Shown in pieces: positions 21,116 through 31,689 of a stretch of 47,454 nt of DNA; the first letter of the stretch is position 1; every line of letters begins with the position of its first letter. The notes under the pieces are model-generated. The model worked only from the letters and a program-made list of their open reading frames with translations, had not been told where the DNA came from and ran no database searches. Source of the stretch: Welwitschia mirabilis (Eukaryota; Gnetophyta; Gnetopsida; Welwitschiales); the NCBI GenBank assembly GCA_051453625.1, contig JBOZIK010000001.1:177017975-177065428 (forward strand), in the 5' to 3' direction. Both the position numbers and the translations under genes were made by a program.

Positions 21116-22355
21116 TGCAAGTGCTATGATGGGTATGTTGTGTCTTTTTACTTGTGGGTGGTGGGACTTATTCCATAAATTTTATTATCCTTGAAGATAA
21201 TGTTTTATTTGTAATAGGTATCTTTAGTGGGTAAGATCTCTAAGGTTCATAAGATGCTTCTGAGTTTGGGTGGTAAACTTCCAATAATTATTTCGCAATG
21301 AAGTTCGTTTGTTATTATATGAGATGCTAGAATTCAAACCAATGTTCATGTAATGGGTTTTCCTAAGAAGAGGCATTGTAATTCCACCATTTGATATTTT
21401 ATAAAGTCTTCTGAAATCAATTTTTTTTAAATTCCTCTATGAAGGTGTTTCATGGTATCCTCTGGAATGTTCCTGCCAGTATCTTAACCATCATTCTTGT
21501 GCATTTCTAGCATGAAAGTGGCATCATCTATGCATCATCACTCTGGAAGTTCTGAAGGTCAAAGTAATTTTATATTTGCTGAAACTAAGAGATGGATTTT
21601 TCACTTGTTCTTGCTTTACCTTCATATGTTTTTAGGCATCTTATTTAGCAATCTTCTATCTTTCACATTGTTCTATGTAGAAGTGATTTGCTTGATTTAA
21701 TAAGAAGGCTTGAATATTAGCCTCTGTGTTTAGTAGTCTTATCTGGATGTTTTATAGGTCAACTACACCTATTGAGATATGTTGTTTCGATGTACAAGAT
21801 TATTCTTGAGATGCCCTTGGGATTTGTTCCATGAGTGTATCTTCTAAACGAGAAAGGAAGTTATCGATCCTAATATCTAGAAGTATGTTCTAAGAGTGAA
21901 TGTGGTTGAGTTAGGTTTTCATTTCATCCATTTATCCATTCACTCTATGTTCCATAATGCTTTAGTTGGTTTGACATCCTCTTAAACTCATATACCTATT
22001 CTTAATTGCTATTCTTCTATGTGTAGTTCTTGCTTTTCTAATGGCATTATGTCCCTTTTATGGTATTACTATAATAGTTAGGTATCTATAACTAAATAAT
22101 GATTTAAAAAATTAGTTAGAAGGGTTATTAATAGTTGTAATAATAATCCTTAGTGATGGTAATCCCATTTTGAGGTAACTGCCAAGGGATTGTTGCATAG
22201 GTATGATGATTAAAGTGCAACATTAGATATCCATGTGTGATGTAGAATAGACAAGTGCACCATTAGGTACCCTTATGTAACTACAGAGTTTTATTATGGA
22301 GTAAGCACATATATTTTTGATTAATGCTAGGGTTAGGAATGCTAGATTCATGTGG
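21116..22355. other. probable decayed gypsy Gag and flank, unresolved
   Basis: Upstream of the zinc knuckle, in element sense, the Gag core would be expected here on the minus strand. Fragments such as SHIITNELHCE appear near 21,300, but nothing firm. From about 21,700 no pattern is seen. The plus frame 21,497-21,700 (67 aa) has no recognisable motif. Near 22,156 TGATGGTAATCCC might be an LTR start, unconfirmed. Confidence 0.3.
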
Positions 22356-22359
22356 GAGT

Positions 22360-23040
22360 AAGTGTAATGTCTAGTACTTAAGTATAATGTTTGGTACCTA
22401 AGTCTAATATCATAGGCTATTGTTATGGATATGTCAGGGCATCACATGCAATGCCGGGTGTGAGTGATGTATCTCATGCTTAAGTGTAATGTCAAGCACC
22501 TGAGTGGGATGTTGAGCACTTAAGTATAATGTCAGATATCTCTATGCGATATTAGCCATGTCGTTCAACAACCATTTCATACTAACACACAAAGTGCTAA
22601 GGCCTTTCAAGGGGTGTCAAGCTACTAAGATCTTAAGTGCGATGTTGGTCACTCAAGTATGACATGGGGCACTAGAGTATAACATAGAATACATAAGTGT
22701 GACATTAAAAACTTCTTGCACATGTAGGCAAGAGATAAAAAGTTAACTTCTAGGGTGAATAAGAGGTGCTAAGAGCTTTGTAGAGATAATAAGTGCAACA
22801 TCAAGTATTAAAGTGTAATATCAAACACTCAAGTTTGATATTAAGCACTTAAGTGTAACATCAAGACCTCATTGCAAAATAGGTTAAAAGGGCATAGTTA
22901 TCACCAAGGTTGAGTAGAGACTTATCAAAGGCAGGTAGGTGTTAAGAGTAACATCCGAGACTCAAGTGTAATGTTGGATACCTCAGTATGATGTTAGGCT
23001 CTCAAGTGTAACGTTGGACGCTTGAAGTGTGACATCAGTT
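22360..23040 (+). repeat. degenerate 20-21 bp repeat array
   Basis: Variants of AAGTGTAATGTCAAGCACTT follow one another, for example AGTGTAATGTCTAGTACTTA, AGTGGGATGTTGAGCACTTA and AAGTGTGACATCAGTTCTT, with short interruptions. Units begin AAGTG and end CACTT, so each is partly self-complementary. Surviving CG forms (AAGTGCGATGTTGG) suggest a CG-richer ancestor. It sits upstream of a TATA region and probably belongs to an LTR. Confidence 0.75.
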
Positions 23041-23119
23041 CTTACAATTCTAGTGTTATCATGGAGTATTACTTGTTCCCTAACTATATTTTAATCTTAA
23101 TTCACTATAATTATCTTTG

Positions 23120-23210
23120 ATTTAATTATAGTTAACTATAAGTTAGTTAACTGTAGTCAACTTTACTCCTAGGATTTAGTTAATCATAGGTCCAATACTA
23201 TAAATACCCC
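23120..23210 (+). promoter_or_regulatory. TATA promoter region with GTTAACT motifs
   Basis: CTATAAATACCCC at 23,198-23,210 is a plant TATA box in good context. Within 80 bp upstream are a perfect 16-bp palindrome TTATAGTTAACTATAA (23,126-23,141), then AGTTAACTGTAG, AGTCAACTTT and AGTTAATCATAG. GTTAACT-like words resemble MYB sites. The layout is that of an LTR U3-R boundary or a gene promoter. It lies 1.0 kb before the ATG of the spliced pseudogene. Confidence 0.5.
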
Positions 23211-24203
23211 ATGGACCCCTCATTTTCACCTTATTTTCTGTGTGATTCACAATTAATATAGTAGCTCTTTATTCCCTATTCTTCTTTTATTCTTTTGCAT
23301 GGTATTAGTATATTATTTTTTTATGATTTTATATATTTTTGTATAAGTCTATTTATAGTTTTCATTTCCTATAAATAGAATCTATTTCCTAACATTCATA
23401 GTTGCACTTCTTCTTAAGCAAGGTATGGCTTAGAGACTTTGTCTTGCCATTTCTTGGAAATATACAAATATTAGGTCCACTAAATTGAAAATCCAATAAT
23501 AAGCCATGGACCAGGAGTCCTTGTGGATCTTCTCTTTTAATATTTTAGATTGATGTGATTTTTCTTGTTTCTATTTCTATCATCTCATTATTCTTTTCAT
23601 CCTTAATTCTCTGTATTCTTCTTTCAATCATTGTACAACTACCATCACCCATTCTTGTTATGGTTCAATCTAGGTTTTTGAAGAAAGTATTAGGCTAGTT
23701 TTTAGATTAAGCCAAGATGATCATATTTCTTTCATGATCTCTCACTCAAATGAGTATTTCCATTATTTTATGAATAATTGATTAGACGATTTTATGTGTA
23801 TGTAGGAGGTGAATACTCATTACCATAGGATATTGATGCCAACTTTACTACCCCATATTTTATGGCTTGAGGGAAACTAATTGTAGGTAGGGCCTTTCTA
23901 CATCATCAGGTGAGTGAAATCCTAACTTACATAAATTACTTATTGTTATTTTTTATTAGTGAAATTTCTTTATATTGGTCTTATATTATGTGTTCAACTA
24001 CTCTTTCTTAGTGAACTTACTTGAAGTAAAATGATGATAGGAATAAGTGTTTTTGTGAATACATTTTGTTAGATTTGTATTTTTCTTTTATGTATTTGAG
24101 TAAATTACAACCCTTTAGTTCTTCAACTATATATCCATATTTTATTTTGTCTTTTCATGAAATTCTTACTTGATCTTTTCTCCATTTTTATTCTTCTTTG
24201 TCT
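23211..24203 (+). other. leader region before spliced pseudogene, possible 5' exon
   Basis: A consensus splice donor CAG|GTGAGT stands at 23,907-23,915. An AG preceded by a pyrimidine-rich run (CTCCATTTTTATTCTTCTTT) stands at 24,208-24,209. If used, they would remove 300 bp and join an upstream exon in phase with the frame from 24,210. The frame ending at 23,909 is readable back to about 23,805 with two stops, but another frame is about as good, so I do not fix this exon. Confidence 0.4.
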
Positions 24204-24275
24204 ATGGAGGATGAAGTTTTTGGGGACTATGACCCTGGAAAAACATTCTAGGGTACTTTTTCTATTTTGTTCAAG

Positions 24276-24351
24276 GTATGAACCTTTGCATTAAATTTTT
24301 AAGTAAGGACTGTATTTCTAATCACTCTATTTTTGTTTATTATTATTTTAG
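24276..24351 (+). other. intron 1 of the spliced pseudogene, 76 bp
   Basis: It begins AAG|GTATGAACC and ends TTTATTATTATTTTAG|ATG. A TTCTAATC branch-site-like word lies about 30 bp before the acceptor. Length and composition are typical of short plant introns, and phase is 0 on both sides. Confidence 0.6.
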
Positions 24352-24486
24352 ATGAGTAAGGCATTGAGATCCCATGACTCTTTCCATCAAAAATGTGATA
24401 AGGCTTCAATTAATCATCTAGTGCCTAAGGAATCTAAGGAAGAGAAGATACGCTTTAGCTTTAACTAGTGTCATTAGCCCCATGGG

Positions 24487-24581
24487 GTATTACCTTAGTT
24501 TCAATTTCCCCACCTTTTTTTATCGTCTTGCCTTAGTATTCTATTTTTACTTAGCATTCTTTTTTATTTTGTTTATTTCAG
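24487..24581 (+). other. intron 2 of the spliced pseudogene, 95 bp
   Basis: It begins GGG|GTATTACC and ends with a long pyrimidine tract, TTTTTTATTTTGTTTATTTC then AG|GTT. The acceptor is excellent. The donor is weaker but is the one that keeps phase 0 to the next exon. Confidence 0.6.
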
Positions 24582-25727
24582 GTTTTACACTCAGGGACCT
24601 TGATTAAGAATGACCTGAATTTTACCACATGACCTTTGAAGAAGCTTTCTTTTCATAAGTTAAGGGAAGATTGTATATTAGTAAGTGACTCCTTTCCTTC
24701 TATAACTTTCACTGACCTATTCATAGATTTAGTGTTCCCTTTGGATTCTCAAGGGGAGGAGGTTCTTAATGAATTTGATGTGTTAATAGATTAAAGGGAT
24801 ATGTTTTACTCAAATTCCTACTTTTAGACTTTAAGTTAGAGTGTGCCTATTGCTTACCTATCTTCAAAGCCTCTTCCTTATCATCTGTAGCTCTACAGTC
24901 CATTGTTAATAAGTAGGATTAGATGTCTTATGTATAGATTAACTTTTATCGATGATGAAGACCGTGTATTCTAAGGTTAAAGAGATGATGGATTAGTTGA
25001 ATGAATATCAATCCCTCTCTAGCCTTTTGCATATGTAATCATTCATTCATCTCTTTTGGATAATGTTTACACTCATCGCCACTCCTAGGTGATGGATTTT
25101 CTATGGGACTTTGAGCGTAGATGCTCTACTCACTTCACTTCCCATTGCTCTTCACAACATGAATGACTCATCCCACTCCAATACTTTTACAATTTAATTA
25201 ATATGCTAGAATTCTTTTATTGTATGGCTTAGCATGAAATGAAAGAATGGGAATCCATGAGTGATTTCCTTTAGATTCTTAAGAATTAGGTGGAGAATAT
25301 GCTCCTATTAGAGAAGAGATTTCAGGCAAATGCTTCTAAGATTGCCATGTTAGAAGAGAGTCAGACTACCTTTTTTGCTTATCTAGCCAAAGTTAAGAGG
25401 ATGATTTAAGCTTATGTAGATTATTTAGTAATTATAATTGATGATATTAGTATATTATATAATGACGAGGATCTTTTAAAGAAGAATCTGTTAGGGATAC
25501 TAGTGGCTTATAACAAGCTTCACATAAAGCTCTATAAGAGGTCATACCCCATTACTAGAGTGGATTCTATAGTAGGTTCTTCTTTGATTGAAATTAGTAC
25601 TGTCACAATTCCTTATCAACCTACTAGGATGGAGATCATTCTAAGTGGTATGGAGCCATCTATTCCAGGTATGGAGGATCATAACCTAGTTCCATTCTCC
25701 ATGGAGGATTTTCTTCCTCCTCATTAG

Positions 25728-27756
25728 TATTCCATGATTCACTTTTTAAGGTGTCATGCATCATGATTTTTGTTGACACCTTATTTCCTCCTTACATCAT
25801 ATATTCCTTTATCTACTACTTGCCATTTGACTTATTTTCTTAATATAAAACCTTGCTTATTTATAAAACTGCGTTCTATCCTTATTTTTCCCTTCAGTAG
25901 CAATTTACTACTTATTTTTGGCTCTAATACCAAATTTAATGTCCCATTTTACTATCTTTGAATTAATTTGTATAAAAAGAAATATGTTAAACAATATACT
26001 AGGATTAATGAGAATAATAAGGAATCATTTGGTGAAAGTGGATTTTATTATTAGAAATAGTGGATTACATTTCTTATTATTTAGTCAATGATCCTAGACT
26101 AGTGGTCAAAGGTAAATATGTGGAATATGACCTGAGTCCCCCTCCTCGGGCCCTTCTAGATTAGCCAAGGTTATTGTTAGTTACATTCACCTAGACTTCC
26201 ACCCCCACCTACCATCATAGGATTTTATAGCATAAACAAAAGGATACAATTTTACATCTTTGGGTTACACCCATTCATAACAACTTGCTAATCATTCTTA
26301 TTTAGCATCTTAACACACTTTCTTTTCAATTAGTGAATTTGGAACATTACAACCATCATACAAAATTATGCATATTTTTACGTTATTAGTATCTAATGTG
26401 TATCTAATTTAAGTGGATACTTTCAAGAGCTTATAATTCTTCAATCACTAGTTTAATTGAAACTTGTATATCCTATCATTATCACATGAAATGGTTTCTA
26501 AAAATTTTATTTTATTATTGATTTATTTATTTATTTAAGAGAAATGAAGAGAATGAAAATTTATTAAAAATTTCCTAATTTAAGAACTCCAACCAAATAT
26601 GAGTAATGTACTTATGCAAAATATGTAAGAGATAGATAAAATAATAATGTAAAATGATGCTTAAAGTAGAAGAAAAGTGAGTAATGTAATAAATTGTGTC
26701 ATGTAATAGCCCCTAAAATTGGTAGGTGTTACATCTATGTATAAAAAATACATATCATATAAAGAGATAGAGAGGGAGGAAGGGAGAGAGTGAGGGAAAG
26801 GAAGAGGAAAGATCTACATAAGTAGAATATAGACATTTGAAGAAGTAAATAAAAGAGAAAAGAGTAAAAGACAATTCCACACATGAACAACTTATAAAGG
26901 TGGTAAGGAATTGTGAAGACTAATTTCTACATTACTTCAACGAGATAGTTGAATAATGTTTACATTATTAAATATTAATTCATAAAGAAATAGTCTAAAA
27001 GTGAGAATTTTAGGGCAAATTTTGAATTTGATAGTAAAGAAATTATAATGGAAAATGTCATTTTTTAGGGTTTTAAAAAATTTATTTTTATCTTAACTCT
27101 TTTTCATAAATTATCTTGATGTTTACTTACATGATGAAGACTAAGAAAAATTTCAAGAAATTTCTAATATTTAACTTTATTTGTTCAAGCACATCACCCA
27201 TAATGCTATAATCAAGGTATGGCTTCTAATTCTCCTAGGGTGAAAGGGGTATTTTAGAAATAGAATGGAAATAAATAAAAAGAAACATAAATTTAATTTT
27301 CTTGATGAACTTAAATAGCTTTACATCTTAAATACCTATCATAGCTAAGAATTTAAATTAGTAAATATAATATTTAATCATGATTCTCAACATATATGAA
27401 ATTGTTTTTTTCACCAGGTCATTCACCTAAGTCCATTAATGACATGAAAGAATGAATTTCTTAAAGCAAAAAGCTCACTGAAAATTGCATTAACTTTTTA
27501 TATTTATACTAGTGAGACATTTATGGATGTATGTGTCTCTTATGTGTTGAAATCACACTCTATAAATGGAGCAAGATGTCAATTTATTTTTGGTTTTTAA
27601 AATTATAAATCAGTTATTAAACTTTTGATTTTGAACTTCAAAGATCATCTTTTGAATTTTTGAGTTTGGAATTTATAGATTAACTTTTGAACTTTTGAGA
27701 TTAATTTTTTTCACCCACATTTTTTTCCTCTTTTTTGACAAAAGGGTTAAATCTTT
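25728..27756. other. unassigned stretch with LTR-like fragments
   Basis: 25,728-25,960 is T-rich and looks like a 3' untranslated region of the pseudogene. Around 26,703-26,733 the phrase TGTAATAGCCCCTAAAATTG then GTAGGTGTTACA resembles the TGTAACACCCC and GGGGTGTTACA ends of gypsy LTRs lying close together. A purine-rich tract spans 26,761-26,812. Near 27,600-27,720 the words AACTTTTGA and TTTGAGTTT recur. In element sense this may hold the 3' LTR of the Athila-like element, but I could not match it to a 5' copy. Confidence 0.35.
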
Positions 27757-28130
27757 ATGTCAACCTTAAAATATAATAGAGTAATTAGGCGATTCCTTTC
27801 TTACATATTTCCTTTGGTGATGCCCCCAAATTTTATGTGAATAACATTAAAGTATTTCAAAGTTTTAGAGTCTAGTTTCAATCCTACATTGCTAAGTATA
27901 ATATAATCTATTGTAACATTAGGATCTAAAGATGAAAGGTTGATTCTTCATGTAAATCTAGAGGCATAATAAAATAAGTGGATCATTCCCTTCTTACATG
28001 TTCCTTTTGGGTAATTATTTTACAATGCCCTCATATTTTAGATGGATAGCATTAGAGTATTTCAAAGTTTCTACAGTTTGATTTTGGTCATGCATTATGA
28101 AGTGTAATGTAATGTATCATGACATAAGAT
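27757..28130. repeat. direct repeat of about 170 bp
   Basis: Copy one (27,757-27,923) and copy two (27,950-28,130) share TTACAT.TTCCTTT, TTTTA.GTG/ATGGATAGCATT, AGTATTTCAAAGTTT and a TATAATGTAAT-like end, at an offset of about 193 bp. They lie in the 3' untranslated part of the Athila-like element in minus orientation. Confidence 0.65.
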
Positions 28131-28424
28131 CATAGGGATTGATGAATCATATGACGAATGTGTACAATAAGGAGATAAGAGTTGATAGGTAAGTAGAGAA
28201 GTTCCCAACCTAATGAAACAATTAGTGGAAGGAACCCAAGAGATTAACATCTTATAAATTAACTAATTCAATTATGCACTTATCATAAATCTAGGTCTTA
28301 ATCAGGATAAATCCTAAGGCTTTACATCATTCAAACTTAATTTTAATATGTTACTAACTTTAAATTTATTTATTCTAAACTAATTTTTTTAATTATTTAA
28401 TAAGGAGATGGCATATCAAGATAG

Positions 28425-29480
28425 ATGAGTGAAAAATGTTTAAGTCTTTAGCCATTGACTTTAAATAAATGGTTATACTTAAGGCACAAAATCTTGATAG
28501 AAGCATTATGAAATAGTTGTAAGAATTAAAATAGATCAAATCATCTAAACATAAGTTTTCTTAGGAAATTTATCCATTCTAGAATCATAGAGAAAAACTA
28601 AGTCATGAAATTCAAAAGCTATTCTAAACATATGTTTACCATGGAAAGCTTTCATTCTTTTCTTATAGATTTTTGTGTTTTCATGGGGTTTATCTTAAAT
28701 TATTCTTATGTTTAGTTTTCTAAAATTTTTAGCTTTATTTAAATCAAAATTAAGGTATTTATTTTAGACATAATATTCTTTACATTCTAATTTAACTAGT
28801 AGGTAATAGGCTTTTTCCAAATACCAACCTATAAGAGCACATGCATAAAAATATTTTATAAGTAGTTCTATATGCCTAAAGTGTATCACTAAGTTTTAAT
28901 GACTAATATTTTCTATTTATTTGAATAGTTTTCTCAAAGATTATTTTTTTTTCTTAATTAACTTTTTTTTTGCAAGGTTGTTATGTTATAGGTGATAATG
29001 AGTTAATACTTTGTGGGTTATGCCACATTTTTTAAATAGCTTTTCTAGGATTTAATTGCAAAATTGTGTGCCTCCATTACTAATAAAAGCTCTAGGATAG
29101 TTAAACTAGGATAAAATACTCTTACAAATGGACTTCACAATTGTTATGCAAGCATCATGCCTATAAGAACAAGCTTCTATCCATTTAATGCTATAATCAA
29201 TACATGCTAAGATATATTAGTAACTAAAGAAAGGTGACTAAGGGCCATGAAAATATATTGTCATACATCAAAAGTTTAACTTTAATAATTAGATTAACAA
29301 ACATCATATCTCTACTAAATATACTACCTAATTTTTGATAAATTACCCTCTTTTTTTTTAGGGGAATCTTTGTAATACTTTACTAAATGTTTTTTTATAG
29401 TAGAATAATGAGCTTAACAAACACCTTTATGATAAAATTCTAAGACATTCATTACCTCCTTATAGGTAATACATCTTCTT
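28425..29480 (-). pseudogene. integrase of Athila-like element
   Basis: The core reads YILACIDYSIKWIEA (first catalytic Asp present), then FISNGGTQFCN, where the second catalytic Asp of SDGG has become Asn, then KKCGITHKVLTHYH. Further on IFEKTIQINRKY, YRTTYKIF and YRLVFGK follow, and the C-terminal part has DLVFLYDSRMDKFP and a FKVN end near 28,430. In the family this enzyme inserts the cDNA into the chromosome. Loss of the Asp and many stops make it inactive. Upstream of 29,300 the zinc-binding HHCC part is only faintly readable. Confidence 0.85.
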
Positions 29481-29648
29481 AGAATTTAATTAAGATAATT
29501 ATTAAACATAAATAGTAGTTATTAAAGGTAATACTTAACTTATGAAAGGAATCTATGTCTTTCTTGCCCATTATGATAATGAGGTAAAAGTTAAATATAA
29601 AATTAATTAGCATAATAAGCATACCAAGGATATAAAGATGTATAAAGT

Positions 29649-29759
29649 TGTTGGATCTGTAAGATCTAGTATCATAGAAAAGGACCAAAAGTGGGAGAAA
29701 ATACTGAGGAGCATATAACACTTGCATTAAAAAAGCTCAATAACTTCATTAAAATTTAA

Positions 29760-29793
<34 letters not shown>

Positions 29794-31625
29794 TGAATTA
29801 TATTTTTATGGATCTCAATCCCATAACTTAAGATCTATATCCACTTATTTTTCAATAAAATAATGACTCATACTAACTAATTTAACAACTAACCTTGATT
29901 TTTCCTAATGACTAAATTATGCATGCATGTAACATTTAGAATGTGGACATATCCATTATGTCTTTATATTAAAAAAAATAAAAACATTAATGTATAAATT
30001 AGGACCAATAAAGTCATATTCAATAAAACCTCCCTTGATGTCATATATAAGAATTAGATTTGACATGACATCTAATAAAGTTCTAGAACATGTCTCTAGC
30101 ATAGCAACCATATAAATTTTAACACATAGGAAATTATTTAATGGTCACCATAAAGAACTTAAAGAGATTACCACATATAGAACTCAAATAAGTTCACCAC
30201 ATAAAACTATTTATAAAAATTGGTAAGGTTTACCTCACAAAAGAACTTAACATCAATTTACGACATAGAAATATCAAAATGTTGTTCCTTAAATCTCTTT
30301 AATAAAATAATCATCCCTAATAATATGGACTATTAATAATGTGGGATAAACCTACCTATATGTGGACTTACCACTACCATGGAACTAGTCCAATAACTTA
30401 GATATAAAGATTAATGTTAAGAAAAGTATCTCATACCACTTTTCATATCATCATCTTAATAAGTAAATTATATTAAATTGGAAACAACAATAAAAACTCT
30501 AAAATTATGGGTACCTTATTCAATTTTAGGTTACCTAAAATAAAAGTTTAATAAAATAAGACTGAATTACATAAATAAGCTATTATAAAGATTTTTTAAA
30601 TCAAAAATAGCATGTTCTAATGCTATTGTTAACTACGATCAATGACTTTAGAAGAAACTCCTCCTCCTCAATCATCTATAAATTCATTCCCTACCAAATA
30701 AAACCTAAATATAGATTTAACTAGTTTAAAATATTCATTATAGTGGATGTTTATTATAGAGAAAATTATAAATGATTTTCATCATTCCTTGTGGTGATGC
30801 TTTTCATAATCATCACATGTAATACAATCGGAACATTCGCACATCATAGAGTACTATCTTAATGCAGTAAATAGAGATGTCACATATGCTTTGTAGTTCT
30901 AGATTTAGTAGTAAATGCATTCCAAATATCATGCACTTCAAAGTAAACTCTAAAATCATTGATTAACCTTTAGTGATGAAGAGCACATTCAAAGAGGAAT
31001 CTGTGGCACAAAAGAAGAAACAATGATGAGTTTTCATCAAAGTCATGAATCTCGATTTTCTCTAATTACTATAGTAGGAAACACAATCATAGATTTTATC
31101 AAAAATGTTAGTTCAAGAATATATAAATATTTTAAAATGAAAATGACTTGAGATTCATACTCTATAGCAAAGTAGCAATAGAGAAGTATAGGATAAATCA
31201 TAGATCAATAATGACAAATCACTATTCTCAAAGGAATATCCTTTAGATTAGTAGAATTCATAGCAACATGATAAATTCCCTTTTTTATTCATCATTCCTA
31301 CTAATTTATAGCTTCCAGGTTTAATATGATACCATTTTTTAGATTTGCAAGATTCACTTAGCATAGATAAGTCACAAAACTAAGAGAAAATCCTAGGAAG
31401 ATATAAGATTTACATTTAAATAGCTTAATAAGTTCATGACAAATTAATAAATATAAACATGATTGCATTCTATTTATATGAATCTCAAACCCATGAATTA
31501 GTATCTAGATCGACTAAAAAATTATAACTCATGCTAATTAATTTAATAACTAACCCATGCATGTAAAATATGTTATGTGGGCATATCCATCATGCCTTTT
31601 TTTATTTAAATAAAAAAAGAAAAAA
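29649..31625. mobile_element. small coding-free LTR element nested in pol
   Basis: Two related blocks of about 300-350 bp in direct orientation, 29,649-30,000 and 31,336-31,625, share GGATCTGTAAGATC/AGATTTGCAAGATT, AGCTCAATAACTTC/AGCTTAATAAGTTC, ATGGATCTCAATCCCATAA, TAATTTAACAACTAACC and GGACATATCCATTATG. The first starts TGTTGGATCTG. Between them lie about 1.3 kb with no readable protein. The pair sits exactly where RNase H and integrase are pulled apart, so an insertion is the simplest reading. Size suits a TRIM-like or other small non-autonomous element. No primer site or target duplication was settled. Confidence 0.55.
29762..29790. repeat. (TA)n microsatellite
   Basis: About 14 uninterrupted TA units inside the left block of the nested element. 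The right block lacks it, so it expanded after insertion. Confidence 0.95.
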
Positions 31626-31689
31626 ACTAAGGTATGAAAGTTCCTTAGAAATTTAGAACCAAGTGGATATATCAAACAAAAGCTTTTCA

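Larger units (their letters stand above)
24204..25727 (+). pseudogene. three-exon pseudogene of unknown family
   Basis: Exons 24,204-24,275, 24,352-24,486 and 24,582-25,727 join in phase 0 across two short GT-AG introns, giving 451 codons including the final TAG at 25,725. No indel breaks the frame, but 18 in-frame stops do: 11 TAG, 4 TAA, 3 TGA. The frame starts MEDEVFGDYDPGKTF. Around codons 105-150 it reads SITFTDLFIDLVFPLDSQGE and later YLSSKPLPYHL. Near codons 300-345 a charged helical stretch (LEKRFQANASKIAMLEESQ) could be a coiled coil. The last 75 codons (25,503-25,727) are open and end MEDFLPPH. I recognise no domain, catalytic motif, signal peptide or membrane segment. It may be a host gene or an accessory gene of the LTR element whose promoter lies upstream. 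The ATG could be replaced by an upstream exon spliced at 24,209. Confidence 0.6.

Noticed and set aside
22360-23040. CRISPR-like array
   Set aside because: Units are degenerate and contiguous without unique spacers, and the sequence is plant nuclear DNA.
24204-25727. Stop codon reassignment or TAG readthrough in the spliced gene
   Set aside because: All three stop types occur, nuclear plant genes use the standard code, and neighbouring elements show the same transition decay.
29479-29727. 82-codon minus-strand frame
   Set aside because: Low-complexity hydrophobic sequence at the edge of the nested element; no motif.
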